Source of the DNA: a virus
Direction: 5' to 3' (one strand)
DNA: 64,000 nt
IMG/VR virus record: IMGVR_UViG_3300008259_005066
Coordinates: 1 to 64,000 of that record
In this document: positions 34,103 to 41,856 of the stretch, in pieces
Numbering within the stretch: the stretch's first letter is position 1
Layout of the letters: every line of letters begins with the position of its first letter
The notes under the pieces: model-generated
What the model saw: the letters and a program-made list of their open reading frames with translations, nothing else
The model's database searches: none
Told to the model about the DNA's origin: nothing
Made by a program: the position numbers and the translations under genes

Positions 34103-34530
34103 GTTTGCCTCACTACCAACCCACCAGAGTTGTTGAAATACACCTGACCAATGGCCACTCCGCCTGCGGCGGCTGTGGCATCGTTACTGTAAGGTCCCAT
34201 AAAACTAAATCCGCTACCTGTTTCTATGTTGGCCACGGTGTTGGCCACGCTGTCCAGTGCGCCCTGCACATTGGCTAGCACTGTGGGCCAGTCTCCTGGA
34301 TTGGTCTGGGAGTAACTCACTGAATTTGCAGTAACATTACCACCGCCGAATACCACTGCAACACCGTTGGCATATCGATAGCCATTTGTGAGTATGTTTG
34401 CGGCGGCAACATTTCCGCCGATGGTTATGCTCTGGAACGTGACCTCACCGAGATCGGCGTCTCCTATCGAGCCTTCCAGTGGATTTTTAATAGAACGGGG
34501 TTTACCGTCGTTGCCTTTTACGAATCCCAT
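34099..34530 (-). CDS. Small structural protein
   Basis: 143 residues, Gly/Ala/Asn/Val-rich, with segments like 'I-T-I-G-G-N-V-A-A-A-N-I' that resemble the long fibre composition. Its ATGA overlaps the SOD start. A late promoter lies in front, made partly from the stop codon of the infA remnant. Probably a fibre or decoration protein. Confidence 0.65.
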   Translation of the reverse strand: MGFVKGNDGKPRSIKNPLEGSIGDADLGEVTFQSITIGGNVAAANILTNGYRYANGVAVVFGGGNVTANSVSYSQTNPGDWPTVLANVQGALDSVANTVANIETGSGFSFMGPYSNDATAAAGGVAIGQVYFNNSGGLVVRQT

Positions 34531-34547
34531 AAAGCATTCCTTTATGG

Positions 34548-34554
34548 TATTTAG
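34548..34554 (-). promoter_or_regulatory. T4-type late promoter formed by the infA-remnant stop codon
   Basis: CTAAATAC on the minus strand, in which TAA is the stop codon of the infA fragment. It is followed by AAAGGA and the ATG at 34530. Confidence 0.6.
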
Positions 34555-34655
34555 CGCCTGCGTGTGATGCGACCTTTGGTTAGATCGTAGAGGCTGAACT
34601 CCATCTCTACCCTATCGCCCAGCAGGATCTTGATGTTGTGCATGCGCATCTTGCC
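34551..34655 (-). pseudogene. Remnant of the 3' end of infA
   Basis: 105 bases encode the last 34 residues of IF-1 plus stop, identical in protein sequence to the end of the intact gene at 36259-36477. I count eight base differences, all silent. An in-frame TAA lies directly before it, so it is not translated as IF-1. It is in direct orientation with the intact copy, and the two flank the two SGNH-like genes. Confidence 0.9.
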
Positions 34656-34676
34656 TTAAACTAATGTGCATATAGA

Positions 34677-34683
34677 TATTTAG
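34677..34683 (-). promoter_or_regulatory. Late promoter-like CTAAATA at the SGNH copy 2 stop
   Basis: GACTAAATATC on the minus strand, the TAA being the stop of the 34680-35375 gene. It reads toward the infA remnant and the structural gene beyond. Confidence 0.45.
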
Positions 34684-35375
34684 TCTTTTAATGCTTGGGC
34701 ATAACTATCCACCCACAAATCACAGGCTGCATCATGAGCCTCTTTTAGGGGGTGCAGACCTGGGTCGGTGACTGTAAATCCCTTTGACCTGCTCCAATCC
34801 AAGAAATTCAAACCCTGAAAATTTTGCATGCAAGGCCTAGTAAAATCTTGCAAGGTCCTGATGTAGTCTGGAGCATGCCATTGAGTGTCCCAAAGTTCAT
34901 AATCCATGTAAGTCTGAATATTGGATATTTTTTTATGTTTTAAAAATGTTTGCACCATGTAGATTGTTTGCAGACTCCGCCATTTGTCCCATAAGGTAGA
35001 ATGTCCAGGATATTTGTTATAAAATTCCAGTATTTTTTCTGCTTCTTCTATTCCTACCATTGGTGCCAGTTTGCTAGGAACACAGGTTAAACCCAACGTG
35101 GTCCATTGTTCCAATCCTGGAACATAAAAATCCCATCGAGCTCCCCAGGTCCAATTGATCACTGCTACCACATCATCTGATGGATTGTTAGAAAAATATG
35201 TCAGTATTTGTCGAGCGATATTTTCGTTACCGCATCCTGGAACAGCAGTGGTCTCATATGTGACTCCTAGTTTTTTTGCCGATAGGCCGATCCAGGAGTT
35301 ATGTCCGTCGTCGTTGTCATCAAGTTCACTGCCAAATACGAAACTATCCCCGAACCCCACAATTTTGTTTTTCAT
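34680..35375 (-). CDS. SGNH-hydrolase-like protein (copy 2)
   Basis: 231 residues. Block I 'G-F-G-D-S-F-V-F-G-S', 'P-G-C-G-N-E-N' (Gly and Asn), 'V-I-N-W-T-W-G-A-R' and C-terminal 'D-P-G-L-H-P-L-K-E-A-H' with Asp and His. It is a clear paralog of 17276-17893: both share 'W-H-A-P-D-Y', 'L-Q...F-x-G', 'W-S-R-x-x-G-F' and the last block. Base composition is visibly richer in A and T than its flanks. It lies inside a cassette bounded by infA sequence. Confidence 0.75.
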   Translation of the reverse strand: MKNKIVGFGDSFVFGSELDDNDDGHNSWIGLSAKKLGVTYETTAVPGCGNENIARQILTYFSNNPSDDVVAVINWTWGARWDFYVPGLEQWTTLGLTCVPSKLAPMVGIEEAEKILEFYNKYPGHSTLWDKWRSLQTIYMVQTFLKHKKISNIQTYMDYELWDTQWHAPDYIRTLQDFTRPCMQNFQGLNFLDWSRSKGFTVTDPGLHPLKEAHDAACDLWVDSYAQALKD

Positions 35376-35388
35376 GATTAGTTTTATA

Positions 35389-36258
35389 TCATCCTTTTAC
35401 AATATCGTATAGATAATCTGCCCACAATTCATGCCCTCGTTCAGTGGGATGTTTGGTGGCTTTTTTATAGTTTAGATCACTGTCCATCAACCAATCTATA
35501 GCCAGCGAAGCTGAACTCATGAGACCATATAAATCTCGTCGCCAGGACCGATGCAACGATCGTTTTTGTAAATATTCTTCCAACGGAACAAATCCTAACT
35601 GACTGACAATTCTAGCGTCCTGTGGATACAATGATTTATCTTCTTGTGCTTCTGCTAAGATATCAACCCAGGTTTTTTTCAGCATATACGGAAACTTACT
35701 GATGTTTGATGGATAGGACACTGTAAAGTTTCTTGCCAAGATCCATTGCACATCAGGATGCTCAAGCATGGCCGCATGAAAAGTTGCCAGCATATTGTAT
35801 TCATAGTCTGTTAGGAATCCATCCAATGAATTTTCAGTTGGCGCTGGGTCTAACCACCATGGATCCCCTGTGATTTCTCTCATTAATTCTGTGAGCGTGA
35901 TTACCACAGTAATTTTACGATATTTTGATTTGATCTGATCGATATACCCAAACGCCATTCTGTGTATTTCCGAATTGGTAGCACCACACTTGGCCAACAT
36001 GAGAAAGTCTCTGTTTAGTTTGTCTGCCAGCAGTCTGCCAAAAACATGCGAAGTCCTGTGAGTGATATCATCGAAGATTCCTTTGTCAAAATCGATCTGA
36101 CCCAGACTATCTCCCCAGGTCCAACTGTCTCCCACAGTGATCAAGAGATCTTGTTTTCCGGTCACAAATTCGTAGTACCAGGATCTTTCCGGTGCTTCAC
36201 CGTAAGTAAATTTGGTATTGTGTGTGTCCAAACTGGGCACAATGTAGAAAGACAACAT
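35389..36258 (-). CDS. SGNH-hydrolase-like protein (copy 3, divergent)
   Basis: 289 residues. 'V-G-D-S-W-T-W-G-D' (block I) near residue 42, 'C-G-A-T-N-S-E-I' near 90, and 'K-H-P-T-E-R-G-H-E-L-W' near the C-terminus match the SGNH order; the usual Asp before His is not seen. It is longer and more divergent than copies 1 and 2. Its ATG directly abuts the infA stop (TAAATG), so it is translated with infA. A/T-rich like its neighbour. Confidence 0.75.
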   Translation of the reverse strand: MLSFYIVPSLDTHNTKFTYGEAPERSWYYEFVTGKQDLLITVGDSWTWGDSLGQIDFDKGIFDDITHRTSHVFGRLLADKLNRDFLMLAKCGATNSEIHRMAFGYIDQIKSKYRKITVVITLTELMREITGDPWWLDPAPTENSLDGFLTDYEYNMLATFHAAMLEHPDVQWILARNFTVSYPSNISKFPYMLKKTWVDILAEAQEDKSLYPQDARIVSQLGFVPLEEYLQKRSLHRSWRRDLYGLMSSASLAIDWLMDSDLNYKKATKHPTERGHELWADYLYDIVKG

Positions 36259-36477
36259 TTATCTCCTACGGGTGATGCGCCCTTTGGTTAGGTCGTAGAG
36301 ACTGAACTCCATCTCTACCCTATCTCCCAGCAGGATCTTGATGTTGTGCATGCGCATCTTGCCCGAAATGATGCCCATCACAGGATTTTCGTGCCCGTCT
36401 ATTTTTACCCGGAACATGGCATTGGGTAGCACGTCAACCACAGTGCCTTCCATTTTTACGCCTTCTTCTTTAGCCAA
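36259..36477 (-). CDS. infA: Translation initiation factor IF-1
   Basis: 72 residues, exact family length. S1-like OB fold: '[13 protein letters not shown]', 'P-N-A-M-F-R-V', 'I-S-G-K-M-R', 'I-L-L-G-D-R-V' and 'Y-D-L-T-K-G-R-I-T'. IF-1 binds the 30S A-site during initiation. A phage copy may bias translation toward phage messages. Its last 105 bases are duplicated at 34551-34655. Start overlaps the upstream gene by 8 bases. Confidence 0.95.
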   Translation of the reverse strand: MAKEEGVKMEGTVVDVLPNAMFRVKIDGHENPVMGIISGKMRMHNIKILLGDRVEMEFSLYDLTKGRITRRR

Positions 36478-36772
36478 GATTGAATGTGATCCGTTTTAGA
36501 CGATCCCAGCGGAAACTGCGCCAGGCGTTTTGATTGGTATCCCAGACCACGCAGGTGTCAGGATGAGGTTTTTTTCGTGTGCTTTCATTGGTGGAATATT
36601 TAGCCCCTGCGCTCTCGGCCAGTGTGCATTCCATGCGCCTGGGGCTACCATCGGCCTTGACGAATTCCACAGTGACCACTCGTTCCTGTAGCAGGCCACG
36701 CAACCACTTTTTTAGTTGTTCTCGCTCTTCGGCATCCACTTGATCGTATTCCCAAAGTCCTTGTTCTATCAT
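36470..36772 (-). CDS. WYL_2/DUF2693-type small beta protein
   Basis: 100 residues from the ATG at 36772, which overlaps the stop of the upstream gene (ATGA). '[19 protein letters not shown]' and the C-terminal '[16 protein letters not shown]' follow the phage SH3-like family (WYL_2) that I recognise from T4-like phages. Role unknown, possibly nucleic-acid or protein binding. Confidence 0.7.
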   Translation of the reverse strand: MIEQGLWEYDQVDAEEREQLKKWLRGLLQERVVTVEFVKADGSPRRMECTLAESAGAKYSTNESTRKKPHPDTCVVWDTNQNAWRSFRWDRLKRITFNLG

Positions 36773-36987
36773 CGTTGCTCCGGTAAAGTGCGGGCTGACC
36801 AACCTGTCAAAAACAACATGCGGTCCTGCTCGGTGTAAAATTTGAAATCCATGTAGTTGGCATCCAGTTCAGTGACATAACGATCGCCGGGAAGTCCAAA
36901 CACTTCGATCACGCTCTCCAAGAATCCGTCCCAACTCAGTATGGTATCTCCGGCTTGCCATTCTACTCTTGCTGGATATAGGATCAT
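36769..36987 (-). CDS. Small hypothetical protein
   Basis: 72 residues. 'W-D-G-F-L-E-S-V-I-E-V-F-G-L' helix, then 'Y-M-D-F-K-F-Y-T-E-Q-D'. Its ATG overlaps the stop of the small membrane gene, and its end overlaps the next start. Function unknown. Confidence 0.6.
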   Translation of the reverse strand: MILYPARVEWQAGDTILSWDGFLESVIEVFGLPGDRYVTELDANYMDFKFYTEQDRMLFLTGWSARTLPEQR

Positions 36988-37073
36988 GACAAAAATATGT
37001 AAAGCGCGGCCAAGGCCAAGGGCACGACCACACAGAACAACACATAAGCGATCAACGGTCCTGGATTAGGCAT
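36984..37073 (-). CDS. 29-residue single-pass membrane peptide
   Basis: ATG at 37073 overlaps the upstream stop (TAATG) and the stop overlaps the next ATG (ATGA), so the slot is filled exactly. The product is nearly all membrane helix: 'P-L-I-A-Y-V-L-F-C-V-V-V-P-L-A-L-A-A-L'. Function unknown. Confidence 0.6.
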   Translation of the reverse strand: MPNPGPLIAYVLFCVVVPLALAALYIFLS

Positions 37074-37474
37074 TATCGTCTCATGTGAGCGATGGCTTCG
37101 GCTTCTTCGTCTGAAAAGATAGGAACTGCATTAGATTTGTGCATGGTACCTATGCCCTTGATCTTGGTGCCAGTGTAGACCTTGTCCGGCGCTTTCACTG
37201 CCGGGGTAGAATCCACACCACCATTGAGGCTGGGGATATAAGGAGTCTCGCGTCCGGGTGGCGGACCGTAGGATGGAAATTTTTTGCTCACAGTCACAGA
37301 AACTTTTTTACCGGAAAAATTAGGAGCCAGTTTGGCCCATTCCAGTTGTCGTTGCTCCCACTCGGCTTTGAGATCACGGGCTCGGCGGGCCGCATCAGCA
37401 GATGCCCACCGGCGGCGTTTGCTTTTTACTTTGCCAGTGGTGGTCAACCAAGGGCCTTCCAAGTGCATGGTCAT
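37073..37474 (-). CDS. Basic hypothetical protein, conserved in phages
   Basis: 133 residues from the ATG at 37474 (GGAG upstream); ATG 37468 is an alternative. 'K-S-K-R-R-R-W-A-S-A-D-A-A-R-R-A-R-D' forms a strongly basic helix, with a Pro/Gly-rich middle and an acidic C-terminal helix. Possibly nucleic-acid binding. A sigma70-like promoter is directly upstream. Confidence 0.65.
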   Translation of the reverse strand: MTMHLEGPWLTTTGKVKSKRRRWASADAARRARDLKAEWEQRQLEWAKLAPNFSGKKVSVTVSKKFPSYGPPPGRETPYIPSLNGGVDSTPAVKAPDKVYTGTKIKGIGTMHKSNAVPIFSDEEAEAIAHMRR

Positions 37475-37503
37475 TGATGACTCCAAAATGTTATCATTGT
37501 ATT

Positions 37504-37532
37504 ATTATAATACCTTTTGGATTATTGGTCAA
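37504..37532 (-). promoter_or_regulatory. sigma70-type early promoter
   Basis: TTGACC (37527-37532), 17-base spacer, TATAAT (37504-37509) on the minus strand. The -35 box lies in the last codons of the radical SAM copy 2 gene. It drives the infA-containing operon. Confidence 0.75.
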
Positions 37533-38928
37533 CCTGCTGAAAAATAGGCTCTAACCAAGGAAAAACTCGTTGCCAATTGGTTGCTCTACGCCGATCGAGT
37601 TCGGTTAAAAATTCTCGGAGCTTTATGATTTCCTCTGTGTCAAATCCTTTGCTGGCGCTTTCTTGAGCAATGCCTTGCAGATATTTTTTGATATTGATCT
37701 GCTCCGCATCATTCTCGGGCATGATCTGGATAGCTCTATTAAAATCATCCACGAAAACATCGCCTAAAATATCAACATGCATGTGCAACGGTGATTCTGC
37801 ACTGTTCATGTAATGAGATACATGGCGTATCTTTCTCCATTGATTGATGCGCTCAATAAGATCAGGCAGAGTCTTGATAGTGAGAGGAGTCAGTGTGCTA
37901 CCTACTATTAATCTAATCCAAGATTGATCAAGCAGGTATCGGAAATTTTTTTCCCAAATGTCTAGTTTGAGAGGAAAACGTGCATATTCTTGTTCAGGTC
38001 CCCAGCAATCGAGACTGGCAGTTACCACAAAAGTTTTGAGATGTTGTTTGTCAATGAGATTTTTAATTTTGCTTACCACCGCAGACACTCGAGCCGGAGT
38101 AGCATTGAGATTGGTAAAAATCTGGAACTCTAGTTCCGGCATTGGGTTGTGATCAAAAAAATCCAGACAATCATCGAGATCTTTTTGGAACAAAGGCTCG
38201 CCGCCAAGGAAATTAAAGTTGGTAAGGCTATGTCCGTGTTGCGATATCCACTCAAACATCTTGGTTTTATTTTTTGCGATATCAGGACTTTTCTTAAATG
38301 TATTCGAGATGATCAAACCATTTTTTTCAAACTTACCATGTTTTTTGTTTTCAGCATCCCATAAACTGCTGAAATGCGGACCGCAATACACACATTTCAA
38401 ATTACAGACATTGTCAAAGTAAACTTCTAATATACGAGGAGTGACTTGGATAGCAACAAGATCATCATCCAGTTCTGGCGGAGCAAACATTCCAGGCATA
38501 TCAAGATTGGTTATCCTGTCACTTTGTCCTCCGGCCGTTTCTATATCTCGACAATAACCACAACCTTTTTCGGGCCAAAATCCCTGGAGCATGCGAGATC
38601 TATCGTCCAACTTGCTAGGAGTGTTGTGAAAATCAAATACATCGATATCAAACTTGTGATGATTGGTGCGATGACAACTGGCAGTATTTTCTGTCGTAAG
38701 ATAAACTGTGCTCCAGTTCCATTTGAGTTGACAAGCTGTGGCAGTTTTTATGGGAAATGTTTTGTGTTGATATCGAGGCTGATTTCTGTAACTACCTATC
38801 ACATAACCATGAACTTGTTGACACTCATCCTGTATCCACTGTGGTAGAGATAAAAAATCTTGTTCATGGTCGCAGTCCGGCCATGATGAATCTTTTATGC
38901 TTAGATAAAATTCCTGCCAAGGCGTCAT
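37522..38928 (-). CDS. Radical SAM protein (copy 2)
   Basis: 468 residues. C-x3-C-x2-C at 175-182 (C-N-L-K-C-V-Y-C), then 'F-N-F-L-G-G-E-P-L-F' for SAM binding. N-terminal cysteines, including 'C-G-Y-C' at 123-126, could bind an extra cluster. The N-terminal ~150 residues are longer than in copy 1. Start overlaps the nadE stop (ATGA), so it is co-translated with NAD synthetase. A/T-rich relative to neighbours. Substrate unknown; probably peptide or protein modification. Confidence 0.85.
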   Translation of the reverse strand: MTPWQEFYLSIKDSSWPDCDHEQDFLSLPQWIQDECQQVHGYVIGSYRNQPRYQHKTFPIKTATACQLKWNWSTVYLTTENTASCHRTNHHKFDIDVFDFHNTPSKLDDRSRMLQGFWPEKGCGYCRDIETAGGQSDRITNLDMPGMFAPPELDDDLVAIQVTPRILEVYFDNVCNLKCVYCGPHFSSLWDAENKKHGKFEKNGLIISNTFKKSPDIAKNKTKMFEWISQHGHSLTNFNFLGGEPLFQKDLDDCLDFFDHNPMPELEFQIFTNLNATPARVSAVVSKIKNLIDKQHLKTFVVTASLDCWGPEQEYARFPLKLDIWEKNFRYLLDQSWIRLIVGSTLTPLTIKTLPDLIERINQWRKIRHVSHYMNSAESPLHMHVDILGDVFVDDFNRAIQIMPENDAEQINIKKYLQGIAQESASKGFDTEEIIKLREFLTELDRRRATNWQRVFPWLEPIFQQVDQ

Positions 38929-39692
38929 TCTTGATCTTTGAATTTACACACCGGAATAGCCTGCATCTTGTGTAGATTGCGAGCACGGATCTCTCGATAT
39001 CGTTTTAGATTTTTCTTGAGCTCTTTGTTATCGCACTGTATTTCGCCCTGGTCCATGCGCATGGCCACTTCAAGGTCGGCGTAGGTCATGCCTAACTGTT
39101 GTTCGTCAGTGCGACCATCTGCCCATAAACCATCAGTGGGAGCGGCATCAATGATATCTTGCAACACGCCCAGTTCACGACCCATGGCCCACACTTCAGT
39201 TTTCATGCAGTCTCCAATGGGACTGATATCCACACCACCGTCGCCATACTTGGTAAAGAACCCCACTCCAAAGTCTTCAACCTTGTTGCCTGTGCCCACA
39301 ACGATGCCGGAGTTGGCTTGCGCTAATTGATACAAGGTCATCATGCGTAATCTAGCACGACTGTTGGCATAGGCCAGTTCATCGCTGAACACACGGGTAG
39401 CATGTTCAAATTGTTCAAAGGCGGATGTGAGATCGATAACAAAGTGATCCACCAGTTCAAACGTGTCTTTCAGCCACTGTCCATGCCGCATGCTGAGATC
39501 ATGTGTGTGTTCGCTTTGCCGGATGGGCATGCTCACAGCAATGACATACAGTCCTGCACGAGCACACAGCGTGGATACCACGGCCGAATCTATGCCGCCC
39601 GATACACCCACCACCAAGGTATTGATTTTGTGTCTGGTGGCATAACTTTTAATCCACTTTGTAATGTAGTTGATACGTTGTTTTGGTGTCAT
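38925..39692 (-). CDS. nadE: NAD synthetase, ammonia-dependent type
   Basis: 255 residues. P-loop 'G-V-S-G-G-I-D-S-A-V' near residue 30, 'V-V-G-T-G-N-K-V-E-D' and 'Y-G-D-G-G-V-D-I-S-P-I-G-D' are the NadE signatures; no glutaminase domain, so it uses ammonia. It makes NAD from deamido-NAD. Phage NAD synthesis can offset depletion by host defences or support replication. It overlaps both neighbours by ATGA. Confidence 0.93.
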   Translation of the reverse strand: MTPKQRINYITKWIKSYATRHKINTLVVGVSGGIDSAVVSTLCARAGLYVIAVSMPIRQSEHTHDLSMRHGQWLKDTFELVDHFVIDLTSAFEQFEHATRVFSDELAYANSRARLRMMTLYQLAQANSGIVVGTGNKVEDFGVGFFTKYGDGGVDISPIGDCMKTEVWAMGRELGVLQDIIDAAPTDGLWADGRTDEQQLGMTYADLEVAMRMDQGEIQCDNKELKKNLKRYREIRARNLHKMQAIPVCKFKDQE

Positions 39693-40126
39693 TTGATTTC
39701 AGGTGGTGGCATCTTTTTCAGTGTGTCCCACATCTTTGATTTTTCTTCTATGTTGCGCACCATGTCGCGATAGCGATCGCCCAGGACCCGGAGTTCCGAC
39801 CACTCGTTTTCTAGATCTTCACGGGCATGTAGCAGGCCCAGGCGACTTTCGATGCCGTCTAAGATCTGCATGACACTGCGTCCGTTGATCTCTATGTCAG
39901 CGTTTTCGCCTGTGAGTTGTATCTTGGCTGAGTTGGGTGCTACCAACCTGGACTCGTCCAGGGTCCACTGTCCCGCAGACGTTGTGGACCACGTGTTGGG
40001 TGAAACTGTGATGGAAGGTATGGCGCCGTAATGAGGATCCCACGCAATACCAGTGGAACTCATAGAGGTGTCGCAAGAAATATTGCCTAGATCGATTGAG
40101 AAGGTGTCTTCTTTTGTATAGTCCAT
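39689..40126 (-). CDS. Conserved virion-type protein
   Basis: 145 residues from the ATG at 40126. 'M-D-Y-T-K-E-D-T-F-S-I-D-L', a Trp/Ser/Thr-rich beta part, then 'G-E-N-A-D-I-E-I-N-G-R-S-V' and a coiled-coil-like tail with 'L-R-V-L-G-D-R-Y-R'. I recall similar proteins in T4-like marine phages, annotated as structural or unknown. Overlaps the next gene upstream by 40 bases. Confidence 0.65.
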   Translation of the reverse strand: MDYTKEDTFSIDLGNISCDTSMSSTGIAWDPHYGAIPSITVSPNTWSTTSAGQWTLDESRLVAPNSAKIQLTGENADIEINGRSVMQILDGIESRLGLLHAREDLENEWSELRVLGDRYRDMVRNIEEKSKMWDTLKKMPPPEIK

Positions 40127-40269
40127 GTTCCGTCCTTGTTGTCGACCCATTCCACCTCATCACCTGGCTGCCAACCCAATTGGTCGCACAGCGCCAGACC
40201 AAGGTCCAGCATCAGTTCTCCGGTGTCAGGATCTTCTACCACTTCAGCAGACCAAGTTGTCTGCGTCAT
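40087..40269 (-). CDS. Small AbrB-like protein
   Basis: 60 residues. 'L-C-D-Q-L-G-W-Q-P-G-D-E-V-E-W' resembles the swapped-hairpin AbrB fold (L-x-x-L-G-W-x-x-G-D). Such proteins bind DNA as dimers. Overlaps flanking genes by 4 and 40 bases. Function inferred from the motif only. Confidence 0.65.
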   Translation of the reverse strand: MTQTTWSAEVVEDPDTGELMLDLGLALCDQLGWQPGDEVEWVDNKDGTWTIQKKTPSQSI

Positions 40270-40472
40270 ATTTTCCTGGTGCAGGTAAAGGCGCTGGTTT
40301 CCACTCTAAATGAATTGGCATACTTGCAATCCAAAGCGATGTCACTGCCCTTCATATACCATCCTGCCCAATAACCAATGACCAGCACAGCCAAGACCAG
40401 CAGGGTCTTGGGTGCGGCTTTGATCATTTTATCTCGGAGTGATTTCCACTCTTCGGGAGTGAGAAAAATCAT
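40266..40472 (-). CDS. Small membrane protein
   Basis: 68 residues with one membrane helix (T-L-L-V-L-A-V-L-V-I-G-Y-W-A-G-W) and a short Cys-containing tail. Coupled to the AbrB-like gene by ATGA. Function unknown. Confidence 0.65.
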   Translation of the reverse strand: MIFLTPEEWKSLRDKMIKAAPKTLLVLAVLVIGYWAGWYMKGSDIALDCKYANSFRVETSAFTCTRKI

Positions 40473-40474
40473 GG

Positions 40475-41143
40475 CTATTCTCGATTACCAAACAGTTGCA
40501 ACAGGCTCACGAAGATGTTGATGAAGTTGATATATAGGCTCAATGCACCAAACCATTGCATGCGACCTATTTCCTGCTCACTGGCCGACCAGAACATGTC
40601 ACGGATGCGATTCATGTCATAGGCAGTGAGTCCCAGGAATATCAGGATGGTCAATACATTTATGGTCATCTGCAGGGCAGTGGATGCCACGAACATACCG
40701 ATCACGCTGGCGATGATCAAACCGATCACACCTGCGAACAGGAACGGACCCCAACCCGAGATGTCTCGTTTGGTGAAATATCCCCAACCCGCTAACGCAG
40801 TGAAACTCACAGTGGTGCCAACCAAGGCCTGCACTATGGATCCGGTGGTATACACAGCGAACAACAGGCTGAGGCTCAGACCCATGGCTGCCGCGAAGGC
40901 AAAGAACCACAGTTTGATACCTTGCTCAGTGAGACTGTCACCTTTCCACATGAGAAATAAACTCATCAGCAAAGGTGCGAATATGATCACGTAGCCTAGG
41001 ATACCTGAGAACAGCACAGGAACCAGGCCCATGCCAGCAACCAAGGCTGCGAATACCAAGGTAGCAAACACTCCCCCGGCCATGCGACCCAAGACTCCGG
41101 CCACTGCGGTGTTGAGACTCTGTGCGGCTGATAATGTAGACAT
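40475..41143 (-). CDS. Bax inhibitor-1 / YccA-type membrane protein
   Basis: 222 residues with seven hydrophobic helices. The BI-1 family pattern is visible: 'G-L-T-A-Y-D-M-N-R-I-R' (conserved Asp), 'A-L-S-L-Y-I-N-F-I-N-I-F-V-S-L-L-Q-L' at the C-terminus and 'F-T-A-L-A-G-W-G-Y'. Bacterial YccA modulates the membrane protease FtsH; in phages it may protect membrane proteins or block cell death. Known in T4-like phages. Confidence 0.85.
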   Translation of the reverse strand: MSTLSAAQSLNTAVAGVLGRMAGGVFATLVFAALVAGMGLVPVLFSGILGYVIIFAPLLMSLFLMWKGDSLTEQGIKLWFFAFAAAMGLSLSLLFAVYTTGSIVQALVGTTVSFTALAGWGYFTKRDISGWGPFLFAGVIGLIIASVIGMFVASTALQMTINVLTILIFLGLTAYDMNRIRDMFWSASEQEIGRMQWFGALSLYINFINIFVSLLQLFGNRE

Positions 41144-41154
41144 AGTGATGCTCC

Positions 41155-41343
41155 TTATTTGGTAGCTGCCATGGCCTCTTTTTCAGCCGTGATTTCTTTG
41201 CGGCGTTCCTTGATGGCCTTTGACATTTCTTGCAGGGCTTTGCGGGCCCGGGCCGCGGCGGCTTTGACACCTTTGCCTGCGAACTTGTCGTTCTCGGCGA
41301 TGTAGGTTTCAAAAGCGGTTTTGATTGCGTCGTGATTGCTCAT
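41155..41343 (-). CDS. Small basic helical protein, histone-H1-like
   Basis: 62 residues from the ATG at 41343. 'G-K-G-V-K-A-A-A-A-R-A-R-K-A-L' and 'K-A-I-K-E-R-R-K-E' make it Lys/Arg/Ala-rich, like bacterial Hc1/H1-like proteins. It could bind DNA. AAGGAG lies upstream. Histone similarity is by composition. Confidence 0.65.
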   Translation of the reverse strand: MSNHDAIKTAFETYIAENDKFAGKGVKAAAARARKALQEMSKAIKERRKEITAEKEAMAATK

Positions 41344-41344
41344 A

Positions 41345-41515
41345 CTATTCTCCTTGTGTTTTTGCTTGTTGGCGCAAGGCATTCTGCCTGCGCACGTTGT
41401 CGTGCATCTGTTGCTTGACTGCATCGGGGTCTTGGGCCGTGGCCAGTGATCTACTGAGTGACCGATATTCGTCCAGCAATATCTTGATCTGTTCGGTAAA
41501 TTGTGCGTTGTCCAT
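41345..41515 (-). CDS. 56-residue helical protein
   Basis: ATG at 41515, with AGGAG upstream and a strong sigma70-type promoter directly before it. Predicted helical and polar ('F-T-E-Q-I-K-I-L-L-D-E-Y-R-S-L', 'V-R-R-Q-N-A-L-R-Q-Q'). Ends two bases before the histone-like gene start. Function unknown. Confidence 0.7.
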   Translation of the reverse strand: MDNAQFTEQIKILLDEYRSLSRSLATAQDPDAVKQQMHDNVRRQNALRQQAKTQGE

Positions 41516-41535
41516 TTCAACTCCTTGCTTGCGAT

Positions 41536-41564
41536 ATTATGTATGAATGTTGCAGGGTTGTCAA
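41536..41564 (-). promoter_or_regulatory. sigma70-type promoter
   Basis: TTGACA (41559-41564), 17-base spacer, CATAAT (41536-41541). About 20 bases before the ATG at 41515. Confidence 0.75.
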
Positions 41565-41574
41565 GTGGTTTTTA

Positions 41575-41856
41575 TCACCACCAGAGCACAGCCACACCAA
41601 AACCATACACATTGATGATCATGAAGTAAGCCGTGAGCAACATGGGCCAGATCAACTGGCGCCGGTAGTAGCCCCAACAGCCAGCGGCGCTACCAATAAA
41701 AAAGATTGGATAAATCAAGGCCATGTTAGGTGCCACTGCCGAAACAGCCAACCAAACGCTGGCTATCACGGTGAACACGAAACTGGTTATCTCTAAGGCA
41801 AAAGCACGGGGGTCTGAGTGCAAACTGGCACTCCAGAATTCTCGGAATCGTTGCAA
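41575..41856 (-). CDS. Small multi-pass membrane protein
   Basis: 93 residues with about three membrane helices. Starts at TTG 41856, immediately after the TGA of the upstream gene; no closer ATG exists before the first helix. 'P-N-M-A-L-I-Y-P-I-F-F-I-G-S-A' recalls small transporter-like phage membrane proteins, but no family is assigned. Confidence 0.6.
   Translation of the reverse strand: MQRFREFWSASLHSDPRAFALEITSFVFTVIASVWLAVSAVAPNMALIYPIFFIGSAAGCWGYYRRQLIWPMLLTAYFMIINVYGFGVAVLWW

Noticed and set aside
34551-36477. Integrase attachment site or IS insertion at infA
   Set aside because: No integrase or transposase is in the window. The direct repeats are gene sequence with silent differences, which fits homologous recombination instead.
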